Shown: positions 25,223 to 33,999 of the stretch, one piece after another
Layout: each line of letters begins with the position of its first letter
How positions within the stretch are numbered: the stretch's first letter is position 1
Notes under the pieces: model-generated
Told to the model about the DNA's origin: nothing
Database searches by the model: none
What the model saw: the letters and a program-made list of their open reading frames with translations, nothing else
From: Aeromonas aquatica
GTDB taxonomy: Bacteria; Pseudomonadota; Gammaproteobacteria; Enterobacterales; Aeromonadaceae
Direction of reading: 5' to 3'
NCBI RefSeq assembly: GCF_000764655.1
Contig: NZ_JRGL01000094.1
Coordinates: forward strand, 1 to 46,030
Length of the DNA: 46,030 bases
Translations under genes and position numbers: made by a program

Positions 25223-25641
25223 GCGTCAGTCCCCTCGAATTTTCCCTGGTAGTGGCAGCAGATGATCCTCCCTTGAGACAAGATCTCCTCCTTCTTTACC
25301 GGCTGACGACCTGAATAGGGGCTGTCTGGCACCGCTTTCAGGGGCCTTTGTCAGCGCTTGCATCCCCTGTCATCAAATGAAAAGTGGCTGACGTTCAATG
25401 GCAAGCGCGGCCCTGAAGCTAGGCCTTACAGTCGGCACACAAGAGAGAAAGACTGTCTCATCACAGTGAGCGACACCCCGGGGCCGATGCAAAACAGAGC
25501 TGCATCCTCGAGAGCCAAACAAGGTGGTGCGCCATGAGGAAGGTCATCTCCACTTGCATGAAGAAAAAGCCAACGGAAACGGCGATTAAACACAGAACAA
25601 CAAATAACAAATAACAGATGACGATACTCGGAGAGACTGTA
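25223..25641. other. Leader region of the DUF1302-to-RND operon
   Basis: No gene is supported. It contains copy 2 of the 40-bp element (25368-25408). An A-rich stretch with a repeated AACAAATAAC pattern lies at about 25593-25617, just upstream of the translation start. The distance from the element to the start codon (about 230 bp) implies a long 5' untranslated leader. Confidence 0.5.
25368..25408 (+). promoter_or_regulatory. Shared 40-bp leader element, copy 2
   Basis: It begins TGTCATCAAATG, continues AAAAAGTGGCTGACG and ends CAAGCG. It is the partner of 16619-16658, with one extra A and about eight substitutions. The likeliest binder is the AraC-family protein encoded at 32947-33999. Confidence 0.55.
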
Positions 25642-27564
25642 ATGGATTACAAGCACACGAGTCATGGTTGCGGTGCCCTGCGCCTCAGCCTGCTGGCGAC
25701 GGCCATCGCGGCCGTTCTCCTGCCAACCGTTCAGGCGGTGGAGATCGACACGGACAGTGAAGACTGGTCCGTACGTTTCGACAACACCGGCAAGTTCAAC
25801 TACGGCGTACGCACCGAGAGCGCGGACTCCCGCATGCTCGCCACCCCGAACAACAACGACGGTGACTACAACTTCAAGGATTCTGGCGACACCGTCACCA
25901 CCCGCTTCGATCTGCTGACCGAGCTGGACGTGGTGAACAAGGGCAACACCGGTTTTCGCATCAGTGCGGCGAGCTGGTATGACTATGCCTATGACGACGT
26001 CGGCGCGAGTGACAACCCCTTCCTCAACAACAACGGTGACCGCTCTGGCATCGCCGGCTGGGCCGGTCGCCCGGGCGCTCCCGCCATGTTTGGCCAGCCG
26101 GGGCTGAGCGATTATGCCGATCGCTACTACAACGGCCCCTCCGGCGAGATCCTCGACGCCTTCGTGTTCCACAACATGGAGATCGGTGACGAGTCGCTGC
26201 TCGGCGTCAAGATTGGCCAGCACAACATCTTCTGGGGCGAGACCCTGCTCAACCCGGTGCACTCCATCAGCTACGGTCAGTCTGGCCTGGATCTCGCCAA
26301 ACTCGCGGCGTCCCCGGGCACCGAGGCGAAAGAGCTGTTCATGCCCCGCAAGCAGATCTCCGCTTCTTTCACCCTGAATCCGGAGTGGACCTTTGCCGCG
26401 CAGTACTTCTTCGACTGGGACGCAGCCCGCCTGCCGGAGGCCGGCACCTTCTACGGTGGTTCCGATCTGGTGGGCTTCGGTGCCCGCGCCTTCCTGCTGG
26501 GCCACACCGGCGGCCCCGGCCTGGCCGGCCCGAGCGGTACCCTGAGCAACATTCGCCGCGGCGAAGACATTGAGCCGGGCAAGCACGGTGACTGGGGCAT
26601 CATGACCAAGTGGTCCCCCGAGTCGCTGGATGCCACCCTGGGTGCCTACTATCGCCGCACCGCCGACATCCTGCCCCAGGCGGTACTGGACGCTCGTGGC
26701 CTGAACACCGGTGGCAGAGGGCTGGCCGGGGTGCCGCTGCTGCGCAACTCGGTGGACACGGCGAGCTACAGCTTCGCCTACGGTGAGAACATCGACATCC
26801 TGGGGCTGAGCCTGTCCAAGGACATCGCCGGGGTCAGCGTTGGCAGCGATCTGAACTATCGCCACAACATGCCGCTCTCCAGCATCCCGGCCCTGCTGAG
26901 TGCCGCCGGATCTGACAGCCTGGCCAGTGGCTTCGGTGCCTTGCCACCGCGCAACGCCAACACCGGGGTGATCACCGATGACACCGATGGCTACAGCGCC
27001 ACCGGCGAGACCCTGCACTGGACTATCAACGGCCTGATGACCATGGCCGACTCTCCGCTGTTTGACGGCGCCGCCCTGCTGGCCGAGTTCTATTACAGCA
27101 ATCTGTTGAGCCTCAACGATCACAACAAGGCGCTCTACAAGGGTGAGGACAGCTATCAGGGTCTCGACAAGTCGACCACGGACAACTGGGGTCTGGCGGT
27201 CAACTTCACCCCGATCTGGTATCAGGTATTCCCCGGTGTCGATATGAGCATGCCGCTGTCGGTCAACCTCGGCCTGGCGGGGGTATCCCCCGTGCAGGGC
27301 GGCGGCGCCAAAGACACCGGCAACTACGCGGTCGGCCTCGGTGCCACCATCTACAACCAGTATTTCGTCGATCTGAAGTACGTGGACTCCTTCGGCAAGT
27401 CTGCCGACTGTAACGATGGCGCCACCGATGGCTCCACCCCCAACGCCCTGGATGCGACCCAGCGCAACACCTGTTATGCCGGTGGTTATTCCTCCTTCTC
27501 CGGTGGCGGCGCCACCACGGAAGACAGAGGCGCCGTCTACCTGACCCTGAAGACCACTTATTGA
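25642..27564 (+). CDS. DUF1302-family outer-membrane protein
   Basis: 640 residues. The ATG at 25642 is chosen because GGAGAG lies 7 nt before it and it gives a signal peptide ending VQA. The mature protein has many alternating strands and Asn/Gly/Asp-rich loops typical of a large beta-barrel. NTGKFNYGVR, RFDLLTELDV, GQHNIFWGE and YWSPESLDATLG-like segments match DUF1302 proteins. These occur beside DUF1329 genes in loci for hydrophobic substrates and are thought to sit in the outer membrane. It is the first gene of a four-gene unit with DUF1329, YCF48-like and RND proteins, and is the best candidate for the outer-membrane channel of that system. The last strand ends YLTLKTTY. The biochemical function is unproven. 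Confidence 0.8.
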   Translation: MDYKHTSHGCGALRLSLLATAIAAVLLPTVQAVEIDTDSEDWSVRFDNTGKFNYGVRTESADSRMLATPNNNDGDYNFKDSGDTVTTRFDLLTELDVVNKGNTGFRISAASWYDYAYDDVGASDNPFLNNNGDRSGIAGWAGRPGAPAMFGQPGLSDYADRYYNGPSGEILDAFVFHNMEIGDESLLGVKIGQHNIFWGETLLNPVHSISYGQSGLDLAKLAASPGTEAKELFMPRKQISASFTLNPEWTFAAQYFFDWDAARLPEAGTFYGGSDLVGFGARAFLLGHTGGPGLAGPSGTLSNIRRGEDIEPGKHGDWGIMTKWSPESLDATLGAYYRRTADILPQAVLDARGLNTGGRGLAGVPLLRNSVDTASYSFAYGENIDILGLSLSKDIAGVSVGSDLNYRHNMPLSSIPALLSAAGSDSLASGFGALPPRNANTGVITDDTDGYSATGETLHWTINGLMTMADSPLFDGAALLAEFYYSNLLSLNDHNKALYKGEDSYQGLDKSTTDNWGLAVNFTPIWYQVFPGVDMSMPLSVNLGLAGVSPVQGGGAKDTGNYAVGLGATIYNQYFVDLKYVDSFGKSADCNDGATDGSTPNALDATQRNTCYAGGYSSFSGGGATTEDRGAVYLTLKTTY

Positions 27565-27590
27565 GTCAAGCGACCGAGTCGGAGAACAAG

Positions 27591-28952
27591 ATGATGAAAC
27601 ATAAACAGACCATGCTGGCCCTGTCCCTCGCCCTGGCTTTCACCAGTCAGGCCCAGGCGGCTGTCTCCAGCAGCGAGGCACAAGCACTTGGCACCAGCCT
27701 GACCCAGGTCGGCGCCGATGCCGCGGCCAACGCCGACGGCTCCATCCCCGCCTATAACGGCGGCCTGACCACCGCGCCTGCCGGCTTCAAGGCCGGTGAC
27801 AGCATGCGCCCGGATCCTTATGCGGGCGACAAGCCGCTGCTGGTGATCGACGGCAAGAACGCGGCCAAGTACAAGGGCGAGCTGACCGCCACCACCGCCG
27901 AGCTGCTGAGCCGTTTCCCGGACTTCAGAGTCGATGTCTACCCGACTCACCGCAGCGTGGCGCTGCCCAAGGCGGTGCTGGACAACACCAAACAGAACGC
28001 CCTGAACGCCAAGACCCTTGAAGGGGGCATGGCGGTGGATCAGGTGCTGCCGGGCATTCCCTTCCCGATCCCCAAGACAGGGGCCGAGGCGATGTGGAAC
28101 TTCCTGCTGCGCTACCAGGGGGTGAACATCGCCACCAAATACGACTCCTGGAACGTCGATGCCGCCGGGGTGGCGGCGCTCTCCACCACGGGGCAGGCGT
28201 TCATCAACTACGCCATCTACGAGGACATGGCCAAGCCCATCTCGGCCAAGGACACCTACTACCAGATGAAGTTGTACTACACCGGGCCCGCCCGCCGGGC
28301 CGGTGAAGCCATCATGCTGCGCGATGCCGCCAACCCCCTGGAGCAGCCGCGCAAGGCCTGGCAGTACCTGCCGGGGCAGCGCCGGGTCAAGCTGGCGCCG
28401 AACCTGGCCTACGACACCCCGAACCCGGGCACCTCGGGCGCCGGTACCTATGACGACGTCTTCGTTTTCAACGGCGCGCTGGACCGCTTCGATTGGAAGC
28501 TGGTGGGCAAGCAGGAAATGATCGTGCCCTACAACACTTACAAGCTGACCTATGAGCAGGATGCCAAGGCGCTGACCACCCCGAACTTCCTGTCGCCGGA
28601 TCACGTGCGCTGGGAGAAACACCGGGTCTGGGTGGTGGAGGGCAACCTCAAGGCAGGCGAGCGCCACATCTATGCCAAGCGCCGCTTCTATCTGGACGAA
28701 GACAGCTGGGTGGCCCTGGCCTCCGATCAGTACGACGCCCGTGGTCAGCTCTATCGCGGCTCCTTCGCCTTCCTGAGCCAGAGCTACGACAAGCAGACCC
28801 CGGATGCCACCCCCTTCATGATCTATGACCTGGTGGCGGGGACCTACAACATCAACGGCGTGGTGGGGCCTTACGGCGGTATCAAGTACGGCGCCTCCCT
28901 GTCGAAGGCGAAGTGGTCACCGGAGTCCCTGGCTGGCGCCGGGATCCGCTAA
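27591..28952 (+). CDS. DUF1329-family exported protein (LolB-like fold family)
   Basis: 453 residues with signal peptide (MMKHKQTMLALSLALAFTSQAQA). DUF1329 signatures are clear: LGTSLTQVGADAAANADGSIPAYNGG, GIPFPIP, AWQYLPGQRRVKLAPNLAYDTPNP, FNGALDRFDWKLVGKQEMIVPYN and WEKHRVWVVEGNLK. The family is grouped with LolA/LolB-type lipid carriers, so a periplasmic or outer-membrane shuttle for a lipid-like molecule is a reasonable guess. It begins 26 bp after the DUF1302 stop, with CGGAG upstream. A strong hairpin (28962-28994) separates it from the next gene. DUF1302 and DUF1329 are regularly found as a pair, supporting a joint role. Confidence 0.85.
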   Translation: MMKHKQTMLALSLALAFTSQAQAAVSSSEAQALGTSLTQVGADAAANADGSIPAYNGGLTTAPAGFKAGDSMRPDPYAGDKPLLVIDGKNAAKYKGELTATTAELLSRFPDFRVDVYPTHRSVALPKAVLDNTKQNALNAKTLEGGMAVDQVLPGIPFPIPKTGAEAMWNFLLRYQGVNIATKYDSWNVDAAGVAALSTTGQAFINYAIYEDMAKPISAKDTYYQMKLYYTGPARRAGEAIMLRDAANPLEQPRKAWQYLPGQRRVKLAPNLAYDTPNPGTSGAGTYDDVFVFNGALDRFDWKLVGKQEMIVPYNTYKLTYEQDAKALTTPNFLSPDHVRWEKHRVWVVEGNLKAGERHIYAKRRFYLDEDSWVALASDQYDARGQLYRGSFAFLSQSYDKQTPDATPFMIYDLVAGTYNINGVVGPYGGIKYGASLSKAKWSPESLAGAGIR

Positions 28953-28961
28953 GCCGTCACG

Positions 28962-28994
28962 GGAGCCTGGTTCGTCATTGGCGAACCAGGCTCC
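28962..28994 (+). other. Intercistronic hairpin DUF1329/YCF48
   Basis: Perfect 13-bp stem GGAGCCTGGTTCG / CGAACCAGGCTCC with a 7-nt loop and no T tract, immediately after the DUF1329 stop. It would protect the upstream mRNA or lower downstream expression. Confidence 0.7.
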
Positions 28995-29054
28995 TCGATG
29001 TTGGCGTCGGGCCGCCCTCTGGCGTCCCGCCGCACAGTGAGACAAGGACGTGGT

Positions 29055-30131
29055 ATGGGTTCATTCAAGACGTTGGCGCCATTGATCTGCTGCGCCCTGC
29101 TGATGCAGAGCACAGGGGTGACTGCGGGGCAGGCGACCGAGTATGTGGACGTGCTGGACTTGCCGGCCAAACCGAGCGCGCTGGCCCAGCGCAGCCCCTT
29201 GCTGGATCTGGCCCGTGCCGGCAGCCGGCTGGTGGCGGTGGGGCATCGGGGTCACATCCTCTATTCCGACGACGAGGGGCAGCACTGGCAACAGGCTAAG
29301 GTGCCGGTCAGCTCGGATCTCACCGCCGTCGCCTTCCCCACGGCCGAGCAGGGCTGGGCCGTGGGGGGGGATGGGGTTGTTCTGCACAGCCAGGACGGTG
29401 GCGCCAGCTGGCAGAAGCAGCTGGACGGCCGCCAGATTGGCGAGCTGGTGCGCACATTCTATGCCGCCAAGGCTGAGATCGAGCCGGACAACGAACAGTG
29501 GGCCGCGCTGGTGGAAGAGGGCCAGCGGCTGGTGGAGGAGGGGGCCGACAAGCCGCTGCTCGACGTCTGGTTCCAAGACGACAAGGTGGGCTACGTAGTC
29601 GGAGTCTTCAACCTCATTCTGCGCACCGAGGATGGCGGCCAGCACTGGACGCCGATGCAGGATCGTACCGACAACCCGGATGGGCTCCACCTCAATGCTA
29701 TCAACTCGACGGGGGAGGGGCTCTACCTCGCCGGCGAGCAGGGTCTGCTGCGCAAGTGGGATGAGGCGGCGCAACGCTTCGTTGCCCTGCCGACGCCCTA
29801 CGAGGGCAGTTATTTCGGCCTCATCGGCCAACCCGGCGAACTGCTGGTCTATGGCCTGCGCGGTCACGTCTATCGCAGCACGGACGGGGGCGAAAACTGG
29901 ACCCGGCTCCTGAGCCAGGTACCCATCAGCATCAGTGCGGCGGTGCAGGATGCCGAGGGTCATTTCCGCCTCTTTACCCAGGCAGGACATATGTTGCGCC
30001 AGCGTGGCAACGATCCGCTGCAGCTGGTGGCAGAGGCAGAGCCCTCACCGGTGGCGGGCGCCGTGCTGACCCCGGATGGGGTTCTGGCGCTGGTCGGCAG
30101 TCGCGGTGTGCGTACCCTGACCGTCAAATAA
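29055..30131 (+). CDS. Exported YCF48/BNR-repeat beta-propeller protein
   Basis: 358 residues; ATG 29055 follows AAGGACG and gives a signal peptide ending near TAGQA. Repeats of the 'DDGGQHW' type recur: SDDEGQHWQQ, SQDGGASWQK, TEDGGQHWTP and STDGGENWTR, each after a G-x-x-G/Y strand. This is the pattern of YCF48 (photosystem II assembly factor/BNR-like) propellers. In many proteobacteria such a protein sits directly upstream of an RND/MMPL transporter, as here, and is thought to be its periplasmic partner. An insert of about 45 residues (around 120-165, EPDNEQWAALVEEGQ) interrupts the repeats. There is no known enzymatic role. Confidence 0.8.
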   Translation: MGSFKTLAPLICCALLMQSTGVTAGQATEYVDVLDLPAKPSALAQRSPLLDLARAGSRLVAVGHRGHILYSDDEGQHWQQAKVPVSSDLTAVAFPTAEQGWAVGGDGVVLHSQDGGASWQKQLDGRQIGELVRTFYAAKAEIEPDNEQWAALVEEGQRLVEEGADKPLLDVWFQDDKVGYVVGVFNLILRTEDGGQHWTPMQDRTDNPDGLHLNAINSTGEGLYLAGEQGLLRKWDEAAQRFVALPTPYEGSYFGLIGQPGELLVYGLRGHVYRSTDGGENWTRLLSQVPISISAAVQDAEGHFRLFTQAGHMLRQRGNDPLQLVAEAEPSPVAGAVLTPDGVLALVGSRGVRTLTVK

Positions 30132-30132
30132 A

Positions 30133-30151
30133 GCCGTCATGGAATGACGGC
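30133..30151 (+). other. Intercistronic hairpin YCF48/RND
   Basis: Perfect 8-bp stem GCCGTCAT / ATGACGGC with a 3-nt loop right after the YCF48-like stop codon. There is no T tract. Confidence 0.6.
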
Positions 30152-30184
30152 CGATAACGATAACAAGAGAATGAGGATCCAGAC

Positions 30185-32713
30185 ATGGGCCATGTGAAGC
30201 AAGATTCGATGCCGGTGATCCACGAGTTGGCACAGTTCGATCGGCGCTCCGGCAACCTGCTGGAGCGGCTGGTGTTCAACCATAGACCCCTGTTTATGCT
30301 GTTGATGACGCTGGCGACCCTGGTGTTTGGCTATATGGCGACGACTCGCCTGGCGCTGGCACCCAGCTTCGAGAAGATGATCCCCCAGAGCCAGCCCTAC
30401 ATCAAAAACTTCCTGGAGAACCGCAGCTCCTTGCGCGGTCTCGGCAACTCGGTGCGGGTGGTGGTGGAGAACACCCAAGGGGACATCTTCGACCCCGACT
30501 ACCTCGGCGTGCTCAAGCAGGTCAATGACGAGCTGTTTCTCACCGAAGGGGTCGATCGGGCCTGGATGAAATCCCTCTGGAGTCCGGCGGTGCGCTGGAC
30601 CGAGGTGACCGAAGAGGGCTTCCAGGGCGGGCCCGTGATGCCGGATGCCTATCAGGGCAAGCCTGCCGACATCGAACAGCTGCGCCAGAACATCAACCGA
30701 GCCGGCATCGTCGGCAGCCTGGTGGCGAGCGACTTCAAGTCCACCATGTTGATAGTGCCCCTGCTGGACAAGGCATCCGCCACCGGCAAGCCCCTCAATT
30801 ATCACGAGTTTTCCCAGCGTATCGAGCAACTGCGCAGCACAATCGAGTTTGACGGCCATCCCCACCAGGTGGGAGAGGAGGGAACCGGCAAGTACAAAAT
30901 CCGGGTCATCGGCTTTGCCAAGCTGGTGGGGGATCTGATCGATGGCCTCATTCAGGTGATCATGTTCTTCGCCCTGGCGGTGGTGACCTCCCTCCTCATC
31001 ATCTTCCTCTACACCCGCTGCGTGCGCAGCACCTTGCTGGTCGTGGGATGCTCCCTGATCGCGGTGATCTGGCAGCTCGGCATCGTCGCCTGGCTCGGCT
31101 ACGCCATCGATCCCTACTCTGTGCTGGTGCCCTTCCTGATCTTTGCCATCGGGGTCTCCCACGCGGCCCAGAAGATGAACGGCATCATGCAGGATATCGC
31201 CCGCGGCACCCATCGCCAGATCGCGGCCCGCTACACCTTCCGCCGCCTGTTCCTGGCCGGCGTCACTGCGCTGCTCGCCGATGCGGTGGGCTTCGCCGTG
31301 CTGATGCTGATCGATATTCCCGTCATCCAGGATCTCGCCATCACCGCCAGCATCGGGGTGGCCGTGCTCATCTTCACCTCCCTCTTGCTGATGCCGGTAG
31401 CCCTCTCCTATGTGGGGGTCGGTCGCAAGGCGGCCGAGCGGGCCCTGCGGATGGAGAACAACGCCGCCGCCCACAAGGGTTTTGGCAGACTCTGGGATCT
31501 GCTCGATCGCTGCACCGAGCGCAAGTGGGCCACCCTGGTGGTGGCGCTGGGGCTGGCCATGGGGATAGGCGGCTACCTGATGAGCCTGAACCTCAAGGTC
31601 GGCGATCTGGACAGCGGGGCGCCGGAGCTGCGCGCCGATTCCCGCTACAACAAGGACAACGGCTACATCACCAGCCACTATGCGCTCTCGAGCGACCTGT
31701 TTGCGGTGATGATCAAGACGGCGCCGGAAGGCTGTCTCGACTACAAGACCCTGATCCTGGCGGATCGCCTTGGCTGGGAGCTGCAGCAGCATCCCGGGGT
31801 GCAGGCCACCACCTCGCTGGTCAATGCGGTGCGCCAGATCACCGCCGGCACCTATGAGGGCAACCCCAAGCTCGCCAGCATCCAGCGCAACCAGAACGTG
31901 CTGAACTACGCCGCCCAACAGGCCTCGGTCAACAGCCCCGAGCTGTTCAACACTGACTGCTCCCTGATGCCGGTGATTGCCTACTTGAAAGATCACAAGG
32001 CCGAGACCCTGAGTGGCGTGGTCGCCATCGCCGAGCAGTTTGCCCGTGACAACAGCACGGCGGATCGCCAGTTCCTGCTGGCCGCAGGCTCGGCGGGCAT
32101 CGAGGCCGCCACCAACCTGGTGGTGCACGAGGCGAACCGCACCATGCTGCTCTACGTCTATCTGGCGGTGACCGTCTTCTGCCTCATCACCTTCCGCAGC
32201 TGGCGGGCGACCGTGGTGGCCCTGGTGCCCCTGATGCTCACCTCTGTGTTGTGCGAGGCGTTGATGGTCTTCATGGGAATAGGCGTCAAGGTGGCGACCC
32301 TGCCGGTGATCGCACTCGGGGTCGGTATCGGTGTGGACTACGCGCTCTATCTGCTGAGCGTGCAACTGCACTACCAGCGCCAGGGCCTCTCGCTGGTGGA
32401 GTCCTACCGCAACGCCGTGGCCTTTACCGGCCGGGTGGTGGGGTTGGTGGGGATCACCCTGGCCGCCGGTGTGGTGGGCTGGGCCTGGTCACCGATCAAG
32501 TTCCAGGCAGATATGGGGATACTGCTCACCTTCATGTTCCTGTGGAACATGCTGGGGGCGCTGATCGGGGTGCCTGCGCTCTCCTATTTCCTGCTCCGGG
32601 ATCCCAAGCAGGTTGTGGCGAAGACGAAGGCAGAGGCGCCGCACACCAACGGGGAGCACAGCGCACCTCAGGAAAGCGTGGTGGCGAAACCGCTGTCGGC
32701 GGATGCCCGCTGA
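30185..32713 (+). CDS. RND-superfamily (MMPL-type) inner-membrane transporter
   Basis: 842 residues in two related halves, each with one transmembrane segment, a large periplasmic loop and five further segments. Residues about 36-52 form the first segment. The cluster from about 255 includes LVPFLIFAIGVSHAAQKMNGI. The second half repeats this with IALGVGIGVDYALYLL, whose Asp is the likely proton-relay residue. It belongs to the MMPL/hydrophobe exporter type rather than the drug-efflux HAE1 type, so it probably moves lipids or other hydrophobic molecules between inner membrane and periplasm. GAGGA precedes ATG 30185. It ends the DUF1302-DUF1329-YCF48-RND unit and is followed by a terminator. 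Direction of transport and substrate are unknown. Confidence 0.85.
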   Translation: MGHVKQDSMPVIHELAQFDRRSGNLLERLVFNHRPLFMLLMTLATLVFGYMATTRLALAPSFEKMIPQSQPYIKNFLENRSSLRGLGNSVRVVVENTQGDIFDPDYLGVLKQVNDELFLTEGVDRAWMKSLWSPAVRWTEVTEEGFQGGPVMPDAYQGKPADIEQLRQNINRAGIVGSLVASDFKSTMLIVPLLDKASATGKPLNYHEFSQRIEQLRSTIEFDGHPHQVGEEGTGKYKIRVIGFAKLVGDLIDGLIQVIMFFALAVVTSLLIIFLYTRCVRSTLLVVGCSLIAVIWQLGIVAWLGYAIDPYSVLVPFLIFAIGVSHAAQKMNGIMQDIARGTHRQIAARYTFRRLFLAGVTALLADAVGFAVLMLIDIPVIQDLAITASIGVAVLIFTSLLLMPVALSYVGVGRKAAERALRMENNAAAHKGFGRLWDLLDRCTERKWATLVVALGLAMGIGGYLMSLNLKVGDLDSGAPELRADSRYNKDNGYITSHYALSSDLFAVMIKTAPEGCLDYKTLILADRLGWELQQHPGVQATTSLVNAVRQITAGTYEGNPKLASIQRNQNVLNYAAQQASVNSPELFNTDCSLMPVIAYLKDHKAETLSGVVAIAEQFARDNSTADRQFLLAAGSAGIEAATNLVVHEANRTMLLYVYLAVTVFCLITFRSWRATVVALVPLMLTSVLCEALMVFMGIGVKVATLPVIALGVGIGVDYALYLLSVQLHYQRQGLSLVESYRNAVAFTGRVVGLVGITLAAGVVGWAWSPIKFQADMGILLTFMFLWNMLGALIGVPALSYFLLRDPKQVVAKTKAEAPHTNGEHSAPQESVVAKPLSADAR

Positions 32714-32743
32714 TGACTGAGGGTTCGCTAACGGGAATGCAAG

Positions 32744-32773
32744 GAGGGAGGCACTGTGCCTCCCTCTTCTTTT
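32744..32773 (+). terminator. Rho-independent terminator after the RND gene
   Basis: Stem GAGGGAGGCA / TGCCTCCCTC with a 3-nt loop, followed by TTCTTTT. Confidence 0.8.
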
Positions 32774-32894
32774 AGGGTTGATAGTGCAAGGTCGGGGGGA
32801 GCAGGAAAGGGGATAGGAGATAGGAGGAGTCGCGATGCCCCCTTAGCTCCGGTGCCGAGGACGAGTGACTCACGGGGGATGGGAGAGGGAAATA

Positions 32895-32924
32895 CAAAGA
32901 GGGAGGCCTAAGCCTCCCTCTTTG
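32895..32924. terminator. Palindromic terminator-like hairpin
   Basis: Perfect 13-bp stem CAAAGAGGGAGGC / GCCTCCCTCTTTG with a 4-nt loop between the convergent RND (+) and AraC (-) genes. The T tract on the minus strand is poor. The stem shares its GAGGGAGGC core with the terminator at 32744. Confidence 0.6.
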
Positions 32925-32946
32925 CGTCTGGCGCAAGATGTGATGT

Positions 32947-33999
32947 CTAGCCGTAGGCCAGGCTGGTGCGCGCGCTCTGGGCCACTCGGGGCACTATCTT
33001 GTGGCGGGTGCGCCAGGTGGCGGGCGGCATGCCGAACTGGGCGTTGAACCAGCGGGTAAAGGAGCTTGGCATGGAGTAGCCCAGCATGTCGGCGATGTGG
33101 CCGAGGGAGTAACCGGAGTTTTGCAGGTAGCGCATCACCAGATCCCGGCGCACCTCGTTGATGAGCTCGCTGAAGGTGGCACCGCTTTCCTCGAGATGGC
33201 GCTGCAGGGTGCGCACGTTCATTCCCAGGGTGCGGGCGATCTGCTCTATGGTAGCGCGCCCCATGGGCAGCAGCAGGTAAATGGCCTTGCGCACGTCGGT
33301 CAGCAAGGATTGCTGGGTCTCCACCAGCAGGGTGTCGAGATACTGGCGCGCGTGGCGGGCCATGGCCTGGTTGGCCAGGGGGTTGGGGATGTCCAGGTCG
33401 GCGGAGTGGCAGACGATGCCGTTGAACTCGCTGCCAAACTCCAGCTTGCAGCCGAACAGGCGCTTGTGGATGGAGAGATCCGCCGGGGCATCATGGGTGA
33501 AGTTGACGCTGATGGGATGCCAGTTAGCCCCCACCCCGACCTGGGATGCGCAGAAGCGGAACATGACGCCGACCGCGAGCTCAGTGGCCTGGCGCGACGG
33601 CATGGGCGCGTCCGTTATGATCTCCTCACGGATGATGACCGCCTTGCCCGCCTCTTCGATGAAGATGGCCAGCGCATTGTTGAACAGGTGGATGTATTGC
33701 ACCATCACCTGCAAGGCTTCGCGCAGGTTGGGCTGATAGCCGAGCAGCAGGCTGACCTCGCCAAAATCCGACAGCTGGCGATGCTCCGCCATGCGCAGCC
33801 CCAGGCTCTGGCAGCCACCGGTGCGGGCCGAGAGTTCGAGCAGGTTGACGATGGTGGCGACCGGGATGCGCTGATTGGGGACATCCAGAATGGAGGCGCT
33901 GAGTCCGGCTTGGGACAACAGGTTGGGGGTGTTCAGGCCCAGTTGGCGGGCGACGTCGAGATAATTGGTGAGGGTGGCGGCTCTGGCAAGGAGGGTCAT
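32947..33999 (-). CDS. AraC-family regulator with OruR-type N-terminal domain (PF12625 group)
   Basis: 350 residues. The C-terminal double helix-turn-helix is clear: IEQIARTLGMNVRTLQRHLEE followed by LGHIADMLGYSMPSSFTRWF, ending in FGMPPATWR. The N-terminal part (ATLTNYLDVARQLGLNT, LELSARTGGCQSLGLRM, FGEVSLLLGYQPNLREAL) is the 'arabinose-binding-domain-like' region of OruR/MmoR-type activators. Members often control uptake or catabolism of lipids and amino-acid-like acids. Convergent with the RND operon and divergent from the hydrolase/ligase genes, it is the only regulator in the catabolic locus and the best candidate to bind the 40-bp elements at 16619 and 25368. The start could be ATG 33999 or ATG 34026; neither has a strong ribosome site. 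Confidence 0.8.
   Translation of the reverse strand: MTLLARAATLTNYLDVARQLGLNTPNLLSQAGLSASILDVPNQRIPVATIVNLLELSARTGGCQSLGLRMAEHRQLSDFGEVSLLLGYQPNLREALQVMVQYIHLFNNALAIFIEEAGKAVIIREEIITDAPMPSRQATELAVGVMFRFCASQVGVGANWHPISVNFTHDAPADLSIHKRLFGCKLEFGSEFNGIVCHSADLDIPNPLANQAMARHARQYLDTLLVETQQSLLTDVRKAIYLLLPMGRATIEQIARTLGMNVRTLQRHLEESGATFSELINEVRRDLVMRYLQNSGYSLGHIADMLGYSMPSSFTRWFNAQFGMPPATWRTRHKIVPRVAQSARTSLAYG

Noticed and set aside
30137..32371. Minus-strand open frame of 744 codons opposite the RND gene
   Set aside because: A shadow of the RND reading frame; composition (His, Gln, Gly rich) is typical of antisense GC-rich DNA.
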